Positions 36,743-43,859 of a stretch of DNA of 64,000 nucleotides are shown here, piece after piece (position 1 is the stretch's first letter; each line of letters begins with the position of its first letter). The stretch is from Winogradskyella litoriviva. GTDB lineage: Bacteria > Bacteroidota > Bacteroidia > Flavobacteriales > Flavobacteriaceae. The stretch spans positions 124,001-188,000 of the forward strand of contig NZ_JABRWQ010000003.1 in assembly GCF_013249065.1 (NCBI RefSeq), in the 5' to 3' direction. The notes below the pieces were generated by a model. That model saw only the letters and a list, made by a program, of their open reading frames with translations, was not told where the DNA came from and searched no databases. The position numbers and the translations under genes are program-made.

Positions 36743-36787
36743 TAAATATATTTATAAAAAATTAGGATAGTATCCTGCACTAACCTG
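36743..36787 (-). promoter_or_regulatory. Locus operator O5 with -7 box, upstream of the small lectin-like gene
   Basis: On the coding strand, CAGGTTA-GTG-CAGGATA (36787-36771), 20 nt, then TATATTTA (36750-36743). The leader to the ATG at 36680 is about 55 nt. The sequence just downstream, CTATCC, can pair with GGATAG of the repeat. Confidence 0.75.
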
Positions 36788-36849
36788 CACCAATCCTAAA
36801 ATTATTTTTATTTGATTACAATTTTATAGTTTTAGTTGACTTGAAGCTA

Positions 36850-36881
36850 TTGAAACCAGAGTTCAAAAACTCTTGTTTCAA
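36850..36881 (-). terminator. Strong hairpin between the sulfatase at 36944 and operator O5
   Basis: Arms TTGAAACCAGAGTT (36850-36863) and AACTCTTGTTTCAA (36868-36881) form a 14-bp stem with one mismatch and a 4-nt loop. It lies about 60 bp after the sulfatase stop. The U-rich flank is on the plus-strand side, so as a minus-strand terminator it lacks a classic U-tail; it may still end or stabilise the transcript. Confidence 0.5.
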
Positions 36882-36943
36882 TTATTTCCTTTTATTCTAA
36901 TTTTTTTTTAAAAGAATTCATCATTTCGATTTTAGCTTTTAAT

Positions 36944-38557
36944 TTAATCAATTGTTACTTTACTCTTCCACCAATTGTCATTGGGCTGAAAGTCTTTTGA
37001 AAGTACTTTTAGTCTATTATTTTCTAGTGATGGCCACTTATTGTTTATGGTATTTAGTCTCCTGCTTTCAGCTTTTGATTTATTGTACTCAGTGTCTTCA
37101 GTTGGAAACTTTGCATTAACTTCTTTTAACCACAACATCAAACTATCACTCATATTTTCTACTATTTTTGGATAACTTGAAATTACATTTAACGAATCGT
37201 GCTCTGTTGATGGTAACTTATAAAGTTCTTCATGACCATCTTCCCAATAATGAATTAGCTTCCAACCATCTTGTTGAATTATAGAGGTTGGTTCACCGCC
37301 TTGATTTCCATAATGCGGATAATGCCAATACAATGGTCTTTTAACAATTAAATCTTTGCCTTCTAACAACGGCTTAAGACTTATACCATCTGCATGCTGT
37401 TGTTGGTTAAGTTGTAAATTGGCTAAATCTAAAAGTGTAGGATAAAAATCAGTACCTATAACTGGACAATCCGTTTTTGTTCCTCCATTGTCTAACCAAG
37501 GTACCTTTATAAAAAAAGGTTCTTTTATACCACCTTCCCATTGATAGCCTTTTCCTCCTCTTAAAGGTAAATTACTTGTTGCGTAATGATCACCAGAAGC
37601 AACTCCTCCATTGTCTGATGTAAAAACTACGATGGTATTATCTGCTACTCCATTAGCTTCAAGGGCTTCTAAAACAATGCCTACAGCATCATCCATAGTT
37701 TCTACTAAGCCAGCATAAATAGGGTTATCTTGAACTTGACGAATAGGTAAGACACGCTCCATCGCATAACCTTTATCTGCTATTACTGCGCTATCAGCCT
37801 TGTCTCTATATTTTTTCCACTTTTCTTGTGTGGTTTGAATTGGTGCATGTACCGCATAAAAAGATAAAAAAGCAAAAAATGCAGAATCTTTATGCTTGCC
37901 AATAAAATCTGCTGTTTCATTAGCCAATCGTATCGTTAGGTTGTCACCTTTATTCTTGTTCTGAAGTTTAGGATTGTTCCATGGAGAAAAATAGCCTCCT
38001 CTAGGCGAACCTGCATCTATACCTGCAATATTGATATCAAAGCCGTGATTTTCTGGATAAGACCCTTCACCTCCTAAATGCCACTTACCAGCAAAAAAAG
38101 TCTTGTATTCTGCTTGTTGAAAAGCTTCTGCAATAGTTATTTCTGCTTTTGGCAATGTATGTATGTACTCGGCAGGCAATAGTTTATCATGCCTATTTCT
38201 GCTTCTCCAATTTTCTCCAGTTTTTGCTCCAATCCAATCCGTTATGCCATGTCTTGCAGTAAATTTACCTGTCATTATACTAGCCCTTGATGGACTGCAA
38301 ACACGACTTGCCGCATAGCCATTTTTAAAAATCATAGATTCGTTTGCTAACTGGTCTATATTTGGCGTTTCGTAAAATGTACTCCCTGTAACTCCTAAAT
38401 CGTGGTATCCTAAATCATCAACTAAAATAAATACGATATTAGGCTTATTTTTATTCCGAATTGATTCCGCTTTCAAACTATCTGATGCACTCTTTTTACC
38501 ATCAACACAAGAGTTAAAGAGCATTACAATAACGATAAAAAAAGCAGACGCTTTCAC
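36944..38557 (-). CDS. S1 family sulfatase (arylsulfatase A-like), lipoprotein
   Basis: A 537-residue sulfatase with lipobox VIVMLFNSC. The metal site is LVDDLGYHDLG, the maturation motif CSPSR at Cys87 (then ASIMTGKFTARHGI) and the second metal site FTSDNGGVASGD. GKWHLGGEGSYPENHGFD and the substrate loop are of the arylsulfatase A / S1_16-like type, distinct from the iduronate-2-sulfatase-like enzymes elsewhere in the window. It is the last gene of the CBM-GH5-GH3 unit, 1 bp after the GH3 stop. It probably desulfates substrates before or after the xylosidase-like and GH5 enzymes act. Confidence 0.93.
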   Translation of the reverse strand: MKASAFFIVIVMLFNSCVDGKKSASDSLKAESIRNKNKPNIVFILVDDLGYHDLGVTGSTFYETPNIDQLANESMIFKNGYAASRVCSPSRASIMTGKFTARHGITDWIGAKTGENWRSRNRHDKLLPAEYIHTLPKAEITIAEAFQQAEYKTFFAGKWHLGGEGSYPENHGFDINIAGIDAGSPRGGYFSPWNNPKLQNKNKGDNLTIRLANETADFIGKHKDSAFFAFLSFYAVHAPIQTTQEKWKKYRDKADSAVIADKGYAMERVLPIRQVQDNPIYAGLVETMDDAVGIVLEALEANGVADNTIVVFTSDNGGVASGDHYATSNLPLRGGKGYQWEGGIKEPFFIKVPWLDNGGTKTDCPVIGTDFYPTLLDLANLQLNQQQHADGISLKPLLEGKDLIVKRPLYWHYPHYGNQGGEPTSIIQQDGWKLIHYWEDGHEELYKLPSTEHDSLNVISSYPKIVENMSDSLMLWLKEVNAKFPTEDTEYNKSKAESRRLNTINNKWPSLENNRLKVLSKDFQPNDNWWKSKVTID

Positions 38558-38558
38558 A

Positions 38559-40730
38559 TTATTTAACGTTAAGCGTCACTTTCTGTAAATCTTTATCTAA
38601 AGACGAAGCACCAACTGAAATCGTAAATGTACCAGGTTCTACCACTTTTTTCATTTCTTGATTTAATACATTTAGTTCATCAAATCCTAACTTAAATGTT
38701 ACGGTTTTTGTTTCTCCTGGTTTTAATGATATACGTTCAAATCCCTTCAGCATTTTTAAATAACGACCAACAGATGCAAAATCGTCTCGCACATACATTT
38801 GTACCACCTCATCACCTTCTCTTTTTCCGGTATTTGTTACTTCTACAGAAACCGTAGTTGATCCATCTGCATTTATTGTAGCACTTTCAATTTTTGGTGT
38901 ACCATATTTAAAGGTTGTATAACTTAAACCATATCCGAACGGAAATAAAGGTGACTTATCATTAAATCGATACTGTCCTTTTCCTGATCCAATGAAGTCT
39001 GGACGCTCAAGATAAGTGACCGGAACTTGCCCAACGGAGCGCGGAAAGGACATGGTAAGTTTACCTCCTGGGTTTACATCCCCAAAAATTACGTTGGCAA
39101 CAGCATCACCAGCTCTCATGCCACCATACCACGTTTCAAGTACGGACGGAATATTTTCGGCTATGTAGTTTATACTCAATGGACGACCATTAATTAGTAC
39201 TACAATTACAGGCTTCCCTGTTTTATAAATAGCCTCTACTAGTTCATTTTGAACACCATACAAATCGAGATCAGAACGGTCTCCGCCTTCACCACACGTT
39301 TTATGAGAGCTACCCACTACTAGAACAACTGCATCTGAATTTTTTGCTGCAGAAATAGCCTCTGGAAAGTCTTCTTTTGAGAAACTATCAATATCACATC
39401 CTTTAGCGTAGTTTATTTTTACTTTATCACCTACTTTTTTCTTTAAACCATCTAGAACTGAAACATAATATGGTGGTAATCCTGAATAGCCACCTAATAA
39501 TTTGTATGTTCCCTTTTTAGGTCTTTCTTCATGAGCGTTAGGTCCAATAACAGCTAATGATTTTATATTTGACAAATCTAGAGGTAAGAGATTATTATCA
39601 TTTTTTAGCATGATAATAGATTTTTCAGCAATCTCTAATGCAAACTCACGATGTTCTTCTCGACCTGCATTTACTGTTTCCTCATCAATTTCTTTTGGCT
39701 CTGTATCAAATAAACCCAATTTATATTTCGCTGTCAAAATCCGTGATGTAGCTTTATCTATGTAAGGCATCAGTGAAGGATCTTTCATTATTGTATCCTT
39801 CAAAACATTAGCGTGATACGTTGCTAACTCAACATTTTTACCTATTACCAAGTCCATGTCTACGCCAGCTTTTAAGCCTAAAATAGCAGCTTTAGTTCTG
39901 GTTTCAGAAATAAAATGCATAGTTTCTATTCTCCCTACATCATTATTATCTGAAACAATAAAACCGTCAAAACCTAATTCATCTCTCAAAATATCCTTTA
40001 ATAACCAAGTATTCATATGGCATGGAACTCCGTTAAAGTCTTGATGACCTGGCATAACAGAACCTACTTGCGCTTCCTTTACTGCTGCTTCAAAAGATGG
40101 AAGGTAGACTTCACGTAATCGACGTTCTGACATGTCACTGAATCCTCCATTAATTCCACGACGGTTTTCAGGATATCCTACAAAATGTTTGGCCGTTGCA
40201 ATTACATGATTTTCATCAAATTGTTCATCTCCCGTACCCTGTAAACCTTGAATAAATGCAACACCCATTCGCGATACTAAATATGGGTCTTCACCATACG
40301 ATTCTTCAACACGACCGTAACGCGCATCTCCTGCGTAAACATCTAAATTAGGTGAATAACAATGCGTAACACCTAAAGCACGTGCTTCTAGCGCTGTTTG
40401 AGAAGCCATTTTTTTAATGAGTTCAGGTTCCCAAGTTGATGCACTGGCAACCGCTTGCGGATAAACAGTAGTGTTACCGTAATAATCAAGAACAAGCCAT
40501 AATCCATGCAATGCTTCTCCATATTTCATAAACGGAATACCTAGCCTATCATTTGCAGGAGCATCTTGAGTCATTTCGGCAATCTTTTCATCTAAAGTCA
40601 TTTTGCTTAGAAGTGTTTCTACCTTTTTAGCAATATTTGTATCGTCTTGATCTTTATGTTGTGCAATCACTTTGCTAGAATTACATCCTAAAAACAAGGC
40701 AACAAAACCTCCTAATATTAACTTCTTCAT
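38559..40730 (-). CDS. GH3 glycoside hydrolase (beta-xylosidase/beta-glucosidase type), lipoprotein
   Basis: A 723-residue enzyme from the ATG at 40730, which directly opens a lipoprotein signal (MKKLILGGFVALFLGC). An upstream ATG at 40760 overlaps the GH5 stop as ATGAATAG and could serve through translational coupling. Domains: GH3 N-terminal barrel with AKHFVGY and nucleophile Asp261 in GFIVSDNNDVG, GH3 C-terminal sandwich with GEGGDRSDLDL, and a C-terminal fibronectin III-like domain (VSVEVTNTGKREGDEVVQMY). Ulvan contains xylose, and GH3 beta-xylosidases occur in ulvan loci, so that role is favoured; glucosidase activity cannot be excluded from sequence. Confidence 0.92.
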   Translation of the reverse strand: MKKLILGGFVALFLGCNSSKVIAQHKDQDDTNIAKKVETLLSKMTLDEKIAEMTQDAPANDRLGIPFMKYGEALHGLWLVLDYYGNTTVYPQAVASASTWEPELIKKMASQTALEARALGVTHCYSPNLDVYAGDARYGRVEESYGEDPYLVSRMGVAFIQGLQGTGDEQFDENHVIATAKHFVGYPENRRGINGGFSDMSERRLREVYLPSFEAAVKEAQVGSVMPGHQDFNGVPCHMNTWLLKDILRDELGFDGFIVSDNNDVGRIETMHFISETRTKAAILGLKAGVDMDLVIGKNVELATYHANVLKDTIMKDPSLMPYIDKATSRILTAKYKLGLFDTEPKEIDEETVNAGREEHREFALEIAEKSIIMLKNDNNLLPLDLSNIKSLAVIGPNAHEERPKKGTYKLLGGYSGLPPYYVSVLDGLKKKVGDKVKINYAKGCDIDSFSKEDFPEAISAAKNSDAVVLVVGSSHKTCGEGGDRSDLDLYGVQNELVEAIYKTGKPVIVVLINGRPLSINYIAENIPSVLETWYGGMRAGDAVANVIFGDVNPGGKLTMSFPRSVGQVPVTYLERPDFIGSGKGQYRFNDKSPLFPFGYGLSYTTFKYGTPKIESATINADGSTTVSVEVTNTGKREGDEVVQMYVRDDFASVGRYLKMLKGFERISLKPGETKTVTFKLGFDELNVLNQEMKKVVEPGTFTISVGASSLDKDLQKVTLNVK

Positions 40731-40752
40731 AAATACACTTTTAATTTTTATT

Positions 40753-42156
40753 CTATTCATAATTTCTTAAACCTGGTACAATTTTAATATTTACTTCCTC
40801 TTTACTTGTAGGCCATTTTAATACAATTAATTTTTGACTATTAGCATCCCAAATAAAATCTGTTGGATCAATGTTTTTAGCTAATTTATAAATTTCAAGA
40901 CCAGTATTTTTTAATGGATTATAATACAAGATTGATTGCTCATCAATTATAATAGAAAAACCATCTGGATAATGTCTGTTAGCACCAACAAAAATTTTTG
41001 AAGCCCCTTTGCTGTTATCTGGCTTAATTTTAATATCTAAAGTTCTAGTAGCATGATTAAAGAAAAAAGACTGAATATCTCCTGCCATGGTTTGAGGAAA
41101 AGGTCTTGATATAACGTCTGTAATATATTTGCGCTCTACTGTACCAGCATCTGTACTATCACTAAATATGGACCAAGTTGAAGGTCCTCCAGGTAAAAAA
41201 TGCTGCATAGACCTATTTCCTAAGAACCAAGCTTTAATTGAGCCAACTCCCATACGGTCAAAAACCTCCGCGGTTCTTATATACAGTTCTCGGTATTTTA
41301 ATTGCCCTAATTTACCCTGTATCAATGTATCAGTGGTTGCAAATGTGGGAAAACCCCATTCTCCTATTAAAATAGGAGCATTTAACATGTCAGATTCCTT
41401 ATCAAAACGTTCCATATTTCGTTTTATAAGATCCATATTATTTTGATATATGTGTGGAGCAAAAATGATATTCTTTCTGTTAATTGGTGCCTTAATTTCT
41501 GAATATTGATTATTGTCTATTTTCTCTCCTTTATTCATAAAAATAGATTGAAACAAAATCATTTTATCAGCATTAATTCTCTGGCTTTCATCTATTATTT
41601 TTTGATACAACGGAATGAGATATTTACGTGTTAAATCTTCATAGGAAATATCCATTGTTAACTTTCTTGGCTCATTAACGACATCGTATCCTAATACTGC
41701 TTGGTCCTTTGAAAATCGATTCCAAATTACTTTCCAAGCATCAATATAGGTTTTGTATTCTCCTTTTTTATTTAGCCAGAATTCTTCCCATACAAATTTA
41801 TCGACACCATAAACTGTCATCTTAAAGACCGTTTTAATACCGTGATGTCTTCCAAGGTCAACAAGGGTATCTAATTTTTTGAGGTAATTTGGTTCTAACT
41901 TGCCACCTGGAAAGGAACTCAACTTACCAAGTTCCAAACGAATGACTTGCGTATTGGCACCCATTCTTACCATTCTGGCATAGTCATCACTATTAAAAAA
42001 GACCTCTCCTTTATGGTCGTTTGTATTTATTACAAAACCTCTTGGAATGACATGACGACTTGCATCATCTCTTAAGCCATGTTTTATTTGAGCAAACAAA
42101 ACAAACGGCATGCCCAAAAAAAGAATTTTAAAAACAATGATTTTGAATAATTTCAT
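40753..42156 (-). CDS. GH5-family glycoside hydrolase (endoglycoceramidase-like architecture)
   Basis: A 467-residue exported protein (signal to PFVLFAQ). The N-terminal 340 residues are a GH5 barrel: RLELGK, acid/base Glu162 in YDVVNEPRKL, HIYQ at about residue 237, and nucleophile Glu266 in LIGEWGFP. The last 110 residues form a beta-sandwich resembling the C-terminal domain of endoglycoceramidase-like GH5 members. The stop overlaps the possible upstream GH3 start by 8 bp. Known subfamilies of this shape act on lipid-linked or flavonoid glycosides, so its presence in a sulfated-glycan locus is unexpected and its substrate is open. Confidence 0.88.
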   Translation of the reverse strand: MKLFKIIVFKILFLGMPFVLFAQIKHGLRDDASRHVIPRGFVINTNDHKGEVFFNSDDYARMVRMGANTQVIRLELGKLSSFPGGKLEPNYLKKLDTLVDLGRHHGIKTVFKMTVYGVDKFVWEEFWLNKKGEYKTYIDAWKVIWNRFSKDQAVLGYDVVNEPRKLTMDISYEDLTRKYLIPLYQKIIDESQRINADKMILFQSIFMNKGEKIDNNQYSEIKAPINRKNIIFAPHIYQNNMDLIKRNMERFDKESDMLNAPILIGEWGFPTFATTDTLIQGKLGQLKYRELYIRTAEVFDRMGVGSIKAWFLGNRSMQHFLPGGPSTWSIFSDSTDAGTVERKYITDVISRPFPQTMAGDIQSFFFNHATRTLDIKIKPDNSKGASKIFVGANRHYPDGFSIIIDEQSILYYNPLKNTGLEIYKLAKNIDPTDFIWDANSQKLIVLKWPTSKEEVNIKIVPGLRNYE

Positions 42157-42168
42157 TTAAACCTTTAA

Positions 42169-43137
42169 TTATATTTTAATTATTTTTTTTGTAAAAACAG
42201 ATTTACCATCACTACTAGTTAGAAAATAAATACCCTTTTCTAAACCACTGAGATCAATTGTTGCTTTTCTTAAAGTATTATCTATAGATTTTATAGTTAC
42301 TCCAAGCATATTAGTAATTGATAGCTTTGAATTAATTGGCAAATTTTCAATATTTAAAACATCTTTTGTTGGATTAGGAAATACTTTTATACTTTCTTCT
42401 AATGTATTTTCAAAACCAGTTGATAATGATGCATCATAACAAGCGGATTCGTTATTTGATAAATCGAAAGCAACACCATCAGAAATACCATTTAATCTTA
42501 ATACCATTTTATCAATAAACAAATATGACGATCTCGCATCTACGGTAATAGTGTAATCTTTTGCCTCATCAAAAGTCACAAACACCCTATATGCCTCGCC
42601 ATCATTAGTGTTAGTAACAAATGTCCAATCTAATCTGTTCCCAAAGGCCTTAATAAAATTTTGGGTAGAACTTCCTGCTGCGCAAGTTAAATTTGGATCT
42701 TGATTACATAATGGCTTTGGGTATACCTTAGCGCCTTGTTTTAGTCCAAAAAAGTCTTCACCATCTATTTTTAACCATGCATCATTATGCTCTCCAGTTG
42801 CAGTTCCTTGACCTATTCGCATTCGCCATGCAAATCTATATGTTCCTGGAGTATTGATTTTAATGTTATATTCAATTGGTGCGTTAGAAAGATTATTAAA
42901 AGATTCTGGACCTGTCCAATACAAATATTCTGTTTGCACTGTTTGCCCATTTATAGTCTCGGTTTCAGTACCAATTTCCCATCTATCATCGTTTATAATA
43001 CCTGATTCCATTTCTATGGTCAACAAACCATTCTCTTCCTCAAAAGGAAGTATTCCATCGCATGGTGCAGTTTGTGAAAAAACATTCAATGATAACGTAA
43101 CAAGAACTAAAAATGGTATTGTAATTTTCAATTTCAT
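42169..43137 (-). CDS. Secreted carbohydrate-binding module protein with T9SS sorting domain
   Basis: A 322-residue protein with a signal peptide ending NVFSQ. Residues of about 25-230 form one CBM-like sandwich, resembling the C-terminal domain of GH115 and agarase CBMs (LLTIEMESGIINDDRWEIG, GTYRFAWRMRIGQG, SSYLFIDKMVLRLNG). There is no catalytic domain. The last 75 residues (VFPNPTKDVLNIENLP, LSGLEKGIYFLTSSDG) are a T9SS type A domain. It leads the CBM-GH5-GH3-sulfatase unit, behind operator O6 and an unusually long leader. Probably a surface or secreted binding protein that holds the polysaccharide near the cell, in place of or beside SusE/F-like proteins. Confidence 0.82.
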   Translation of the reverse strand: MKLKITIPFLVLVTLSLNVFSQTAPCDGILPFEEENGLLTIEMESGIINDDRWEIGTETETINGQTVQTEYLYWTGPESFNNLSNAPIEYNIKINTPGTYRFAWRMRIGQGTATGEHNDAWLKIDGEDFFGLKQGAKVYPKPLCNQDPNLTCAAGSSTQNFIKAFGNRLDWTFVTNTNDGEAYRVFVTFDEAKDYTITVDARSSYLFIDKMVLRLNGISDGVAFDLSNNESACYDASLSTGFENTLEESIKVFPNPTKDVLNIENLPINSKLSITNMLGVTIKSIDNTLRKATIDLSGLEKGIYFLTSSDGKSVFTKKIIKI

Positions 43138-43244
43138 AAGATTTTAAATACTATTAAAGCAATTCCGGTTTTATAATTATTCTATTTTTTATGTTGAACT
43201 TAATACTCTCATTACCATAAATGTGATTTCTTAAGTAAAGCAAA

Positions 43245-43285
43245 TTTAATTAGGTCGAAAAAATGACTTTTCCGACCTAATTAAA
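43245..43285 (-). repeat. Perfect 13-bp inverted repeat in the leader of the CBM gene
   Basis: Arms TTTAATTAGGTCG (43245-43257) and CGACCTAATTAAA (43273-43285) are exact complements with a 15-nt centre that can add GAAAA/TTTTC pairs. It lies downstream of the O6 -7 box and about 110 bp before the CBM start, thus inside the predicted 5' leader. No long U-run follows on the minus strand. Candidate attenuator, processing site or protein-binding site. Confidence 0.6.
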
Positions 43286-43359
43286 ATAAAGTGACTAACT
43301 CAAATAAAATTGTCTATACCTATGTATTTATTACATAGTTTATACATTCAAATTCAACA

Positions 43360-43404
43360 TAAATATATTCTGAAATTGCGACACAGGCATCCTGTTGTAT
43401 CCTG
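43360..43404 (-). promoter_or_regulatory. Locus operator O6 with -7 box, upstream of the CBM-GH5-GH3 unit
   Basis: On the coding strand, CAGGATA-CAA-CAGGATG (43404-43388), 20 nt, then TATATTTA (43367-43360). Unlike the other sites it is about 225 bp from the start codon, giving a long leader that contains the 13-bp inverted repeat. It overlaps the 3' flank of the decayed DUF1080 gene. Confidence 0.75.
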
Positions 43405-43427
43405 CAGAAATTATTAACTTTATATAT

Positions 43428-43790
43428 TTAAAAGTGCTTTAACTTTATATTCCTAATTAAAATCTTCATTGGCGGACCAACATGAACCTTTAACCTATAT
43501 AACCTTTTGAAGATTTATTTGCCTTATCCAAATCGTTTACCTCACTAAATAATTCACCATTTACATATTGTTGCATTTTATAATCTTTTATTATTAGGTG
43601 AATAGTATTCCAATCATTAGAATTAGTATTTAGTTTTAACTGCGATTTAAATTTAGTTTCTGCAATCGTTCTAGTTTGCCTGCAGTTTGTCTTTACATTT
43701 TTACGCAAGTAGGTTTTAGGTATACTATCAGGCATCTGTAGAATGGTTATTGTTGCCCCAATATAAGCTAATGTAGTTCGTTTTTTTTAT
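43428..43790 (-). pseudogene. Decayed 3-keto-disaccharide hydrolase / DUF1080 gene (frameshifted C-terminal remnant)
   Basis: A frame at 43490-43735 encodes NDWNTIHLIIKDYKMQQYVNGEL and ends NKSSKGYIG-stop, the LamG-like core of DUF1080 proteins without its end. Reading on in the next frame gives LKVHVGPPMKILIRNIKLKHF-stop (43428-43490), the family's standard C-terminus (GPPM, then the RNIKLK strand). The break lies at GGTTAAAG, where one missing base in the T-run would restore the frame. The N-terminal half is absent or scrambled; upstream to about 43790 only short pieces such as RTTLAYIGATITILQ are open. A relict gene downstream of GH78; an assembly error could explain the frameshift but not the missing N-terminus. 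Confidence 0.7.
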
Positions 43791-43859
43791 AACTGTATTT
43801 TCATTTTTCAAGATAAAAAATAATAAACAAAGCTACCACAACTCCTACATCTTCCTTTT

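Larger units (their letters stand above)
43138..43859 (-). other. 722-bp stretch without an intact gene
   Basis: Between the GH78 stop (43860) and the CBM start (43137) this region holds, in transcription order, about 70 bp with no clear signal, the DUF1080 remnant, operator O6 with its -7 box, and a leader of some 215 nt with a perfect 13-bp inverted repeat. I see no intact ORF or RNA gene here. Confidence 0.7.
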
